NCBI GenBank assembly: GCA_914767715.1
Contig: OU612070.1
Location: 27,888,025 to 27,952,024 of the forward strand
Reading direction: 5' to 3'
DNA from: Membranipora membranacea
Taxonomy: Eukaryota; Bryozoa; Gymnolaemata; Cheilostomatida; Membraniporidae
Length of the DNA: 64,000 nt
Positions 11,848 through 23,908 of this stretch are shown here, piece by piece. The notes under the pieces were generated by a model. It had not been told where the DNA came from. It was given only the letters and a program-made list of their open reading frames with translations, and did not search any database. Numbering within the stretch: the stretch's first letter is position 1; the number at the start of each line of letters is the position of its first letter. The position numbers and the translations under genes were made by a program.

Positions 11848-13056
11848 ATGGACTCTGGCAAGGCAGCGTTTGAGAAGATGATGAATGTAGCGGCCGAAGC
11901 TGACCTAGGTGATTCTGGGTTAGATGAGATCCGATCTGCATTCACAAGCATGTTTGGAGAATTTGACATGGTTAGACTTATGCAGAAGCCTGAGGTTCAG
12001 AGACTGATTTCATCAGATTTAATGAGGGACGCAGTTGAGGTGTCCGAAATGCCTGGGCTACAAATGCTCTATCTCCAGATATACGAAGAGAAGACTTTGG
12101 AGAAAAGTTACAACTTTGGATTTCAGGTCACTCAGAATTTGATGCTGCTTATACCAATATTGATCCTGGCTCTCTTATTTAGTAAGCATACATTTCATTT
12201 TTCTCTTTATCTCTATTTCTTTATTTATTTTCCTCTAATATCTTGTCTTGTTCCGTTTAAAAAGAAATCGTTTGAAAAATTGAATCAAATTATCCTGAAC
12301 TATTGGTCGATTCTTTTGAGGTGAACAAATCTTATTCTCAATTCTCTGTATAGCAGAAATTAGGGGGTCAGATAGAAATTTGTTAAATTTGAATAAAACT
12401 CAAAACATGTCTCTCCTGCCTAACCATATAGCGGCCACATTCACAAACGTTCCATGTTCTGTTTATGTTCCTTGCCACATGCAATGTTCTAAAAAGAATC
12501 CAGTCTACTTGAAATGGGGAAATCTTCTGATTTTCCATTTAAATCTTTTCTTCAGCTTTGAAACACTCAACTTCAATCTTCAGTGAACTAGAGGGGGGGG
12601 GGGGGTCAGAGCACAAGACTGAGGATACACTCCTTGCAGCAGTCCACTGACTACAGGAAGAATTGTGTCAAAGTTGCGCTCAATCTCATCAGTAAATTTC
12701 AATACATTTCTTACCGATCACCCTGTATAGCAAAATATGCTTTACAGGGTGGTCGGAAGTAATGTATTGAAACTATATTATAGTTCCCTTATCAAAGAAA
12801 GTATTATAATAAGATTATGTGTTACTAACAAAATGGTAATGTTGCTTGTTTTGTTATAGTGTTCCTTACTGCAAGGATCCTCAAAGGTTACAAACAGCGA
12901 GAGATCACGAAAGATGAGAAGAAAAGGTTGCGACAATTGAAGAAAGAGAACGCTGAAGCCCAGAGACTGGCTCACCAGAATAAGGGCAAAGCTAAACCAA
13001 CACAACCACAGCAACAGGCCACCCTCTCGACTAGTGCTGACAAAAAATCAGACTAG
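11848..13056 (+). CDS. Unrecognised single-pass membrane protein, 176 residues
   Basis: Two exons, 11848-12181 and 12860-13056, joined in phase (A|TG). The ATG at 11848 has A at -3 and G at +4; the frame upstream of it begins only at a TTG. The N-terminal half (about 1-103) is soluble and acidic-helical, including VRLMQKPEVQRLISSDLM. About 105-130 is a strongly hydrophobic helix spanning the splice junction. The C-terminal tail is Lys/Arg/Gln-rich, with a predicted coiled coil near KKRLRQLKKENAEAQRL, ending in a polar stretch. The large basic tail suggests it faces the cytosol, but orientation is inference. I do not recognise the family and assign no function. The high hydrophilic order and clean splicing make it a real gene. 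Confidence 0.75.
12694..12775. repeat. Hairpin-forming inverted repeat (MITE-like)
   Basis: About 38-base arms beginning TTTCAATACATT and meeting at CACCCTGTA..GC/GC..TACAGGGTG around a 7-base loop; several mismatches. TA occurs at both outer ends, so a Tc1/mariner-type origin is possible. In the intron of the 176-residue protein gene. Confidence 0.6.
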
Positions 13057-13818
13057 ATAGTCAATTTAGTCTCACTGACTCTTTTCTACCAAAGCGTACA
13101 CCTCACTTGGCGCTTGTAGATTCCATTATACTGACTAAAATATCTGAACATCTCATTTCTGTCTACAGTAGCGCGACCATACATCAGCTCATGGGATTAA
13201 AATGCGAACGTTCACGAGTACTAACATCAAAGCCTGCAGCCTGAGGAGGTGATCTTTTAAACCTGATTTCCAGGCATCATAGGCTACCCTCGAAAAGTCA
13301 CATAGTACATATTTCCTTGGATTTATTTATGAATAGTATTCATGATTGTTGAGAGATATTATATAATATGTAGCGAGTTATTTTTTCTAAGTGATTTTTC
13401 CTTACCTAGAATGATTTAGTAAAAGGTTTAGTGGAAAAATAATGGCATGCTGTGAGATAGTTGGTTTTCATGGTGAAACAAAAGTCTCTCCCAAAACTTT
13501 CAGATATCACTAAAATTGGAATGAGTGATCCAATGAAATTTCACACAGAAACATGAGTTAAAATAATATATATTATAACACAACATAGTACAAAAAACAA
13601 TAAACATTAATAACATTGACTATAAATAAACTGTAGGTAAATAGAATTGTCTTCTCGACATTTTGGCGTTGATTGAGGAGACAGCCATCTTAAATCAGAC
13701 CTTAACTGGTCTTGTAATGTCCCTGCTGCAGATAAACCTTTGGTTTTTATCTCTCTCGCTTACTTACGAAGTTTGCAATCTGCTATACCTCCAGACTGTT
13801 GATGGTGTTTGCATGAAC
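13057..13818. other. Convergent 3' spacer
   Basis: Lies between the convergent ends of the membrane-protein gene and the Pellino gene. AATAAA-type signals for both strands are plausible; no further gene seen. Confidence 0.4.
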
Positions 13819-16800
13819 TTAAAACTCTGTGTTGTCTTGGAATATGAGTTTTATGAAACCCTGTGTTTTTTGAGCAGTTGAGACTGGATTGCCAAGTGAA
13901 GTGGCACAGAATGGACACATAGCACGAAATCCCTGGCAGCCATATGGTATTGCTACTGACGACCAGTATCTACAACAAAAACATGAACATATATTAGTGT
14001 GTGATAGGTCAAGGCTACCATATTTATGACCTCTGAACTTAACTTACTGGACGGATCATATGCATTAAGATTTTGCCATCAAGAATTCTGATCAAGGAAA
14101 TATTGTAAAAAACTGGATCCGGAGTTGTCGGTCTTCCATGTTAATCGAGCAATTCAAAAAACATTACTATGAAAAGCCATGTTGAATTTAAGTCTATTGG
14201 CTAGGGTGGCATTTAGGAGTATAGAGTATTCAGAATATTCTAATTTTCTCTCTAGGTGCATGAGATCACGAATAACTTGGTGATGTCTAGAAAAACTTCC
14301 TACCAAAATATGGAGTATCATAGATTATACGCCCTCACATTATTAGAAGCTAGGAAGGTGGTGGTAGCCTCAATTAATCAGCTAATGTCAGTCACTTCCT
14401 AGTCAGAATTGGACAAAACATGATAAAAAGATTACCACCGGGACAAATCTATCAGTTTGTATTTGTGTGGTTTCACAATCTCTATGACTTTGTGAGGCTT
14501 TTTTTCTAGCTCATTGGACAGAGGAAGAGCCCTTCCTTTACCTAATGCTGGCAAATAGTGAGACACAATGAGCCAGTGGGGGTCTTTCAACTAAAAACAG
14601 CAAAAATCACAATCTGATCGCTCACTCAGTTGGTAAGGGATACCTCATTCTGAAATTACTCACTCATTTATGGAACTATATACATTTTGTGTGAGCGATT
14701 TGGGAACAAATTTATGTAATTGAAAGTACGAGTGAGCGATAATTTTGAGCGATGTGATAGTGATAACTTGCTTCAGTAAAGCATTGCTCATTCTAGTTGG
14801 AAGACCCCCCCCCCCCCTTTGATATGTGATATGATACATACCTGGCAGTGTTTTGGGAGGTGAGATGTGAACAGGGGGTAAAGGCATGAGTTAAAGGCTG
14901 ATTATCAGTATATAAACTACTCTCTCTGCCGACCTGTACCTGCACAAACGGTCCCTCCTGAAAAACAACACAGCTATTATTATCACTCTGTGTGCAAGGC
15001 AAGCATTTCACTTGCATGTGAAGGCTTATCATTTTTTTCAGTGGAAACATTCTAGCTGAATAGCATATAGCGAGCCAACATAACAACTACATTGGTATAA
15101 AAGAGCTGCTACTGGTAAATATGTCAAAAATAAACTCTAGCTTAGTTAAATCAAAGTTTGATACAGTTATAAGACAACTCAAATCTTCAACAAACCTTCA
15201 TACACATGGGACATGTTCGGGTGGTGGTGCTATCGTCCATCTTCTTCCACTCATGTGAGCCATGGACATGACCACAGGCTAGGTAGACATAAGGCTGGCG
15301 TGATTTCTCTATCTTGGCGTTACGTTTAGGAAGAACGAGAGTATTTAATCCCACAGGACACTGAGGGCGGCTGGCATTGATCCTCTCAATATACTCCTCC
15401 AGCTGTCTGTCTGATGGAGCTTTCTGTAGTCCTGGTAACAGAACATCAAACATAAATATCAAGAGAAGACAACTTAGATCTTGGTTTTGTGGATGGCAAT
15501 GGAGACCGTCAAGCACTGGATTGACAATTAATAAATTCAATTTTCTGCCACATTTATTTTCTCAACAAAGCTCTCGTACATTATTTGGTACGTTGGACAC
15601 TACACTACACGACTGGCGCTCGTTGTCTTGACTTCAATGTGTTTACTACAACAGGACAAGCTCACAGTTACACCACACAATATAGTATCGAAACAGATTT
15701 AGTGTTCAGGACATTGCCATTTGATTATCTAACAGAAATAGTTTTGTTTTTATAGTTTCATCTATTTATACATAAGGATTAGATTGGTTTGGTTACTAAT
15801 TGTGGTGACATCGCCTCAGACACACACACACATAGTCATCAGTGAAGCTATCATAGTAAATATGAAGCCCTGTGTACTGTGGTTTATTGAACTCACAGGG
15901 GAGTTGGCTGCTGATATTTCTGATAATATCTCAAGAGCGCTGGTAAAGAGTTTTTGAGCAATCACACCAACGCTCACTGGGTATTTATGGGGGTGGAACT
16001 TATATTCATTAATTAGAATTATACAATAGATTGGCCAATGCCGACGTCATTATTACTGAGATGAATAAAGTACATAAAGTGTTCATATAATTAAAAAAAC
16101 AGACATTGATGTGTACTAGCTCTTCAACTCACACTGTCTCATATGTGAATTTTTAAAAGAAAATAGTGAAAGCTCAGAATATCTGCTTGAGAGTAAATTG
16201 TGTTATAAATTACAAGTTGTATTCAGAATCAAAAGTCTGAAATAAGGAATTCCACGCATATTAGGATGTCCTTTTGTACATTTTGGAAAGAGACTCTTGC
16301 ATGTGTCTGCACAGCCTGACAGCAAACTGATCATGTGATATACTATGCATGTATATCTCTGATCAATAGAGAGTGAATTAATTCATTTAGTAAGAGTTCC
16401 ATCACAAGGAATTTGGTGTGACGACCCGTGTTCAATTTGTAACAAGTAAGGTACTGGTATTGAATTGACTCTAACGATCAGATATACACATCATAATAGT
16501 GTACTCTCGATGTCAGTGTGGCCTGACAGTGCTCTGATGAGCAGCAGTGACTTACCAGTCCTGGACCTCCACACCAGAGTAGCTCCACACAGATCTATAA
16601 GTGTACCATCTTGTAGTATATTACACTCAGCGTCTACCTTCTGACTCTTACTAGGTATAGATCTCGTCTCTCTAAGGCTGTATATACCTCCTCTAACTGA
16701 ACACTCCCTCCATACACCTAATAATATATGTCAACACATTTAAAACTAGACCCTATTTATATATAAATATCCCTACCTGCCAGTCAGTTAACCGTAGCCT

Positions 16801-19800
16801 TGTCATGCAGCTACTTTTTTTATCACCCCCCCCCCCCCAAAACAAAACAGGAGCTGCGACGTGACAGGGCTAAGGTAACAGGGCTATAGCTGTAAAGACA
16901 AACTGCAAGAAAATGAAAGGTGATGGTGTCAAAAGACAGAGCATACCCTTTCAAGAACTATTTATTTTACCATTGTGGCCGCTGGGTTTAAGGGAGGGGG
17001 TATCCTAGCTCTAGTGTCAGAGAAAAATATCAGTTCACACTGACATGGAGGTCAACTACAGAGACCCTTAGGGCAGATTAACCTCTATAATGGGAGGGGT
17101 AATCGTCCTGGTGAGGTAACCATTCCTAACGTTAGGTAAGCACTCCTAAGGTTAGGTTAGCACTCCTTAGCTTACAGCCTTACTCAATTTTAGTATTTGG
17201 TCTGAGCCAAGTTTTTAAATGATTTTGAAATCGAAAAGAGGATTTCTTTACCATTGTTGTTGAAGACCACTCTCAGCCAAACTATGCGTAGTAATCAATA
17301 TTCATCAAATGTGATTCAGGGATATAGTTTGTCATGTATGACAATCTACATTAGTTTTTGACGAGTTTCAGGTGAATTTGAGGTATGAATGTAAACTGTG
17401 GTTGATCGATGAATCAATGGAAGTTATTAACTCATTGAATTTTTTATATAAATGAGGAACATAAAGCATGGACTTCGAACTCAAAAGCATAGTGAGCGCA
17501 TGTATTGAATCTATAGCATGTGAAGAATGATAGTAACATTGCAGGGATAGTCAGGCAAAGAGAAACTGCCAGCATGTCCCAACACAGAATGGTAGAATGA
17601 GGTTATTATCTATATGCCTACTCTGTGGTGACATCCTAACAAGGCCATCAACCATCCGATCAATAGTAATATGTCTAGCTCATTCTGATAGGAGTTCAGC
17701 GAACTAAAAGGCCATCATTTTATGATTGGTATTTTAAATGGTGTTCTGTGCCAACTCTAAATGTGGGAGGTGGTAACAGTGTCAAAAAGATGAATTTGTT
17801 GTCAAATAATGCCCGAGTATATGACCGAGTTGTATACGGACAATAACCTTAGAAAGCATGAATTATCTCTAAATCTCTATCTGCTCTTAGATAACTTTTG
17901 GTTTCGGATAAGTTTTAGATAAACTATTTGTTCACATGTAGATCAAATCTGGTTTTGTTCACCTCTAAAAGTATCAGCTCAATGGTCAAGTGCGGTCTGA
18001 AAAGGGTGAGGTACCTCATAGACAACAAAACAGTCATACAAACCTGGATTACAGTTGCTTTCTGAGAACTGTCCTCTCGGATGTAACAATAATACTCCAT
18101 TGGTGGTGAGCCCATCTATCTCGTTATGCTGATTGTACCATTTAGAGGCTTTCTCCTACAAATTGGGACAGACATAAAATGAATTAAAAGGAGTAGAATG
18201 TGAATTTAGATGCCTATTTAGCCCTCAATTACGATGGACTCCTACGATGTAACTTGAGTGGTATGCTGGATGGGTGTGGTGCAGACTAGCTAATGTTGAG
18301 AACAGGGTAGACAAGATCACTGTTTTTGTGAATATTAACATAAATCTCACAGTAAGGCAAAAGGAAAGTAGCTCATGGTTTAGGAAATAAGGAACTAGAG
18401 CCTCAAATACTAGTTTTATTGACATTATTTTGACAGCGAGGCAAGCATATTAACACAGAGTAAGGATATATCCTTACTCTGTGATATTAATATGATAGTG
18501 TACACTTTGGCTTACCCCCAGGAAGATATGATTGTGCTGATCGAACCCGGCAGCGTATATTCTAGCTGTATACGGAGGAGTTCTCTCTACACATATACGA
18601 CACGAGAAGCGGGATATAGTCGACTGAGCTACCTGTGTTTGTCCGGCTAGTCTCTGTGGACCTACAAAATAATATACATACAATATAATAATATGACTTA
18701 TGACTTTAGGCACCAGCTCCACATGTTAGTCCCTGAGAGGCAGTCATCACAGTATAGACACTCCAATTGACTGAAAGACAATTTCATAGTCAAGGCGATT
18801 ACTGAAAAAAGCGGAAAATCTTTGTTTTCCATGATGGTGCATAAAAATGTTCATGATATCCAATTTTTATTTCTACCAGAGCTCGCCAACTGTATTATAT
18901 AATACCCCAGGGTATTTCAACAGTGGGAAATCTGTAAATGTGTAATGTCGTTTGTCAACATAAGTCTTCATCATAGAAGAATCAAGCACAGTACAGCCAT
19001 CTTGGCTCATCACTGTATGTGTCAGAGATTAAATAGCTGATGACTTCCACCTAGCCAACTCACTATGGCAGACTGTTGCCAATTTTATGCTATTATCTGT
19101 GTATTAATACAGGTTATCATGATATATGGTGTGCCTAGCCGAGGTGGAGGTGTATTACTCATACTTATACCAAAGATTATAAATTGCTTATACTATATTC
19201 ATGTTGAACTTGCTCTAACGTATGTTTGTGGCAATGACTGTGGTCGGCTATAGGAAGGGAATTAGTAATTCTGATGGAAGTGCAAACGAATACTAAAGCA
19301 GTTGCGTCAGCTCTATATCAACTTTTTATTATCACAAAGATAAATCTGGAAATCCTAGCCTGAAATGACCAGACCACTGGCAAGGCTCCGACTTTTTGGA
19401 AACATGTCATAAGAGTACTGGGAAACACATCAAGCAACTCAAGGAAAAACTCAGACATTGCCAACATATTATACAAGTACTAGGAAACACATCAAGGATA
19501 GTAAGGAAAGCGCTGTGATAACTCCATGGTATAACTATCAGAGATGTACAGTAGTACTGATTCTATGTTTGAAAGTGGTCATCAGAGTGAAAATGTCATA
19601 CTGTTATCACTGTGTGAAGTTAGGTGGCTTCAGGCCAATAATTTAGATAAAAATATTCAAGCTGTGGCTATTTTAGATTCTTGACAGTATGCAATGACCT
19701 TATCAGTTAAAATGTATCCAAGCAGACCATTGGACAACACAGCCAGCAAATCACAGGCATCCGCTAGGTCGGATAATCTGTTACTGTTCGGTCATAAAAA

Positions 19801-22800
19801 ATGGGTTAGGAAATGATTAACATAACAGGGAGGAGGGCTTGACTGAGCGTAACTTTGCTTTGGGAGCTTGAGGGAAGGGACTGAAATGATCAGGTATACT
19901 TAGGGTTATGTGATCTGCTCATACCCAGTACAGAACCACAGCTGGTTTCATCTGTAGTCTTTCTTTTAGCCGAATATTTTAGTCTTGTTATAAATCTATG
20001 TGTAGCTGATTCTTTAGAACCAAATAGGCCTGTAGGAATACCAGTACCAGTATGCAATGGAGTACCAGTAGATTATAATGTATAACCTTATCTGTAGTTG
20101 AGTGGCTTACTCACATACACCCATGTGTTTGATATGCAGGCCCAGCATAGAAAGAAGATCGACAGTTAGTATGGGGATGTTGAGTAAGTTATTTTGATAC
20201 CAGCATGTGAAGGTAAAAACATGTCCTATTGGTGAGGCATGGCAAAAAACAACTGGCTATTGCTCACGGTACACCCAGAACATGAAACTTGTGGTTGAGT
20301 ATATAAGTGTGACTGACAAAGGAAATGACATGAAGATCATGGCTTGTGCTGAATTTTTCTGGCCAAAGAGTTTTTGAATTGAAGAACAGGCGTCTGCAAC
20401 AATGCAACCGTCTGTCTACAGATCTTCAACTCAATTGGTCTTCAGCCAGAAACAAACATGTACAATACAACGCTGTTTCCTTTGTCAGTCACACTCATAA
20501 ACATATTATCAGTATTTATATGTTTATGGTCACACTTTATGGTGGATCTCAACCACAAGTTTCAAGTTTTGGGTGCACACCGTCTTAGGGTCTAGTTCTA
20601 GATGGTGGCTTGACTAGTCCCAGCATGCAGTCTGCAGTGCTGGTCACAATTATCACCACTAACCTGGTATGGTGTCCGTGACGACGAAATCTATGGGCGA
20701 CTCTGAGGATCTGCCTATCTGAAACATGTCTGTATGTTCATCCTTCTCATACTCGACCACTACAGCCTGAGTTCTACTCAGGGTATAAGAGACGGAGTGT
20801 GTAACGCCCTCACTTATAGCCTATAGACAGAAAGGAAAACATAGATTATCAACCAGGAGCCAAGTCTGTGTCTGATGGCTTTGATCGAATTTGGCCAGGA
20901 ATTTATGGTCCTAAATTCAAGACCATATTTCAAGACCATAAAGTCTTGAAATAGGCTTTGCATGTGTGTCAGGGAGACAAATTATAGGAATATTTTAATT
21001 TTTCAAATAATTTTTTTACATATAGCCTGAGTTAACCAGGAATAAGACAATGGCAGACTGAAAGGACAGATGAGAATCAATCATGCTGACTGACAGAGAC
21101 AAAATATATGTATCTGACAGATTGAATGATAAGTCATCAGTATCCTCACCAAGTTTTCAGGGTATAATTATAGACACAGCAATTACAGCCACAGCAATCT
21201 TGAGTCATAAAACAGACACAAAGAACCAACAATGTGACACTGGCCTCGAGGGAGATCATCTCAATCTCATAACAAACTGTGTACATCAGATGAGACGGCT
21301 ATGATTACGTAACATTCTTTATTCCATAACACATAGCTTATAGATATCCTAGAGTTATTTACCAGGCTAAAAAGCTATAGATATACCACTCAGTAGTCAT
21401 AATATTTAAATAAAATTACTATGTCTTGATATTGTTTGCCTCCCACTCCGTTATAAGGGCAAAGCATCATAGCTAGCTACCAGATAGGAGGCAACGTGTA
21501 GGTTAGTCGGTCAGGGTGGTGGGCAACTAACTCGTGGGAAATTAAAATTAATCTATATTGATGGCAATTTCATAAAATTGATCCAGAATGAGAAACGCCG
21601 CAGTTCTTGTCTTAGTTATTCTTTATGGGCATGAAAACAGAGACGAAAACTATAATATGGTTGTTAAATTTGTTTAGTAACTTCCATGTCATTCAGAGAA
21701 TAAGTGACATATACAACAATTCTGTTGTAACGAAACTGGTAATGTAAAACAAGTTAACCATTTTAGTACAATTTGAGGACGTCCACCGCTGGTATTGGTT
21801 ATATAGTTATAGAGTTTGGAATGTTGAAACATCTGAATTATTAAAACAAAGCTAGCATGTTACTTGAACCCAAAAGAGGATATTTGAATATCAGAAGCAC
21901 TTAACAACGTCAAACTGAAGCTATGGTGCTACTGCGTGTATTTATAAACAAGCCAGCAAGTTTTGGATTGTCACGTTTGTCTATAAATAACAGATTTTGA
22001 TGACTGTCTAAAAATATGTTGGCTAATGTACCTTAGGTCTGTAGCAAAAATATGATTGAGTGAAATGTTAATACTGGTGAACTAGGACAAATTTTAAAGA
22101 TCATATTATGCTTTAGATATTATCCAAACTACTAGGACACTGAGATGGTGACTTACTGACATGGATCTACAGCAGGGAAGGGGGGGGGGGAGGATCTACT
22201 GACTTCTTGTGAGGAAGCAGGCCAAGTGAGTAACCCAAGTAGGCCTACACTGAGACTCATCGACTCACCGCCATATCATAGAGTTAATAACACTTGTGCT
22301 GACCGACTGAGCACCTAACCTGATCACCTTAATCATGATTTATATAGATCAGTGTGTACAGTGGTGCCCCCCCCCCTCTGACTCTATAATTACACTCATA
22401 ACAATAGGATTAATTCATGTAATGGCTCCGAAGTGTCCGCTATCAACAATTGAGGGGATCGATTACTTAGCATGAAAATCTGCAGGTTTGAGTTGAGCAA
22501 ATACAGCTGATTCTCACCAACCTTTTTCTCTTTAGGATTAGCCATGAACTGTTTGTTACTCGGCTTTACCCCATTAGCCTGCTGTCGCCTGGATAACACA
22601 AACTTGCTTCTCTTTCTCCCGCTGTCACCGTTTACCAACGTGCCATTGTATCTGCAAATATGTAGCATATGAAATTATGGTCAAGATTTTAAGAGTACAA
22701 CATAATTGTATCTGCAGATATGTATAGCATACGAGATAATGGTTGAGATTCCAAGAGTGCACATTTTAGAGCATGCAGGCAATGTAACATCAATACAGTC

Positions 22801-23908
22801 ATGTTACTGGTAAGCATTGCATGATTGCGCCAACCTGTATTTCTAGAGGTGAAAAAAAAAACAAGTATAGTCCACTGAGAAAGGTGACTGACACCCCTAG
22901 TAACAAGTATCCACTGAGAAAGGTGACTGACACCCCGCCCGCCTAGTATAACTGAGTAAGGTGACTGACACCCCGCCCCGCCTAGTATAACTGAGTAAGG
23001 TGACTGACACCCCTAGTAAGGTGACTGACACCCCTAGTAAGGTGACTGACACCCCGCCCCGCCTAGTATAACTGAGTAAGGTGACTGACACCCCTAGTAA
23101 GGTGACTGACACCCCTAGTAAGGTGACTGACACCCCTAGTAAGGTGACTGACACCCCTAGTAAGGTGACTGACACCCCTAGTAAGGTGACTGACACCCCT
23201 AGTAAGGTGACTGACACCCCTAGTAAGGTGACTGACACCCCTAGTAAGGTGACTGACACCCCTAGTAAGGTGACTGACACCCCTAGTAAGGTGACTGACA
23301 CCCCTAGTAAGGTGACTGACACCCCTAGTAAGGTGACTGACACCCCTAGTAAGGTGACTGACACCCCTAGTAAGGTGACTGACGCCCCGCCCCGCCTAGT
23401 ATAACAAATCAGTACTCACTCACCCTAAGACCACTAATTCACCAAACATGACTTTCTCATTTGGGTTGATTTTAGAAGCTGATGTGGTGTGATGATGTTT
23501 ACTGGCAGTCCCTGTGGCGGGTAGTGGTGGTGTGCCCTGAGTATGCTGTGATTTTTTATGTGATGGTGAGCTTGAGACCGATAAGCCTATATTACTGTTA
23601 CTGGTATCACTGAGAGGACCTCCGTTGGCCTGACTTAGTCCTGATGATATGCCACTAGATGCACAGTTAGACTGTAGCATATTCTCGTTGGTGGCGTCAC
23701 CACAGTCTAGGTTATGTATATTTGGTCGAGGTGGAGAAGTAGCCATCAGCTCATGATTAACTGCTGGAGAGTCTGTCTCATCATCTGCCACTATAATAGT
23801 ATCCTGGTGTTCCAGGCGATGGCTAGTCGGAGGTACACGAAGCTGTATCTCCCCCGTCATACTCCTGGGATGTAGGAGAGGCGACTCCGGTATGGCAGTC
23901 ACAGACAT
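13819..23908 (-). CDS. PELI: Pellino-type E3 ubiquitin ligase
   Basis: Pellino proteins bind phosphorylated IRAK-type kinases through an FHA domain and ubiquitinate them in Toll/IL-1 signalling. Nine exons, descending: 23908-23424, 22651-22522, 20820-20664, 18661-18516, 18155-18044, 16717-16556, 15431-15196, 14957-14842, 13969-13819; phases agree and give about 564 residues. The core starts at VMFGELVVLG (about 152) and shows DMFQIGRSSESPIDF, STISRFSCRI and TARIYAAGFD of the FHA region. It ends with the RING-like part: CPVGLN, CGHVHG, CPMC, then CSHL and CPFC, and FIKLIF near the C terminus. Vertebrate Pellinos are about 420 residues; the excess is a Ser/Thr/Pro-rich N-terminal extension of about 150. 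The second CGH triad reads CSH. The ATG at 23908 has a good ACC context but an upstream leader exon cannot be excluded. Confidence 0.95.
16787..16879. repeat. Imperfect hairpin with poly(C) loop
   Basis: Arms near GTTAACCGTAGCC and its complement (about 26-28 bases, a few mismatches and gaps) around a loop containing a long poly(C) tract. In the sixth Pellino intron region. No clear target duplication. Confidence 0.45.
18454..18483. mobile_element. 30-bp palindromic insertion, family A copy 2
   Basis: Perfect palindrome with 15-base arms (CACAGAGTAAGGATA), flanked by the exact 7-base direct repeat ATATTAA (18447-18453 and 18484-18490). It lies in the Pellino intron just downstream of the exon ending at 18516 on the minus strand. 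Confidence 0.75.
20266..20583. mobile_element. MITE with long inverted arms, interrupted
   Basis: Ends ACGGTACACCCAGAAC and GGGTGCACACCGT are inverted copies, followed inward by matching GAAACTTGTGGTTGAG and GTGACTGACAAAGGAAA segments. The right arm is interrupted by the 33-bp palindrome at 20496-20528. No protein coding. Target duplication not clear. Confidence 0.65.
20496..20528. mobile_element. 33-bp palindromic insertion, family B copy 2
   Basis: Shares the CATAAACATAT arms with the copy at 4464, with a diverged centre. It is flanked by the exact 8-base direct repeat GTCACACT (20488-20495 and 20529-20536). It interrupts the right inverted arm of the older element at 20266-20583, so it is a nested insertion. 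Confidence 0.72.
22878..23399. repeat. 21-bp minisatellite in Pellino intron 1
   Basis: About 22 copies of a unit containing AAGGTGACTGACACCCCTAG. Most are 21 bases; four or so carry a longer variant with an added GCCCCGCC-TAGTATAACTGAG block. The right part (23060-23380) is almost perfectly homogeneous, which implies recent expansion. Because 21 is a multiple of three, long open frames exist on both strands, but these are artefacts. The array ends about 25 bases from the splice donor of exon 1. Confidence 0.92.

Noticed and set aside
18044..18155. Suspected frameshift in a Pellino exon
   Set aside because: Re-reading gives three A (CAGAAAGC), which keeps the frame through CCA-G to the next exon.
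19065..19253. 62-residue hydrophobic open frame in a Pellino intron
   Set aside because: No splice or homology support; length is expected by chance.
22878..23399. Possible CRISPR-like array
   Set aside because: Units are directly adjacent without unique spacers, and the genome is eukaryotic.
22897..23404. Long open frames on both strands encoding a 7-residue repeat (VTDTPSK or GVSVTLL)
   Set aside because: They follow from a 21-bp repeat, which keeps any frame open; the array lies in a Pellino intron next to a splice donor.
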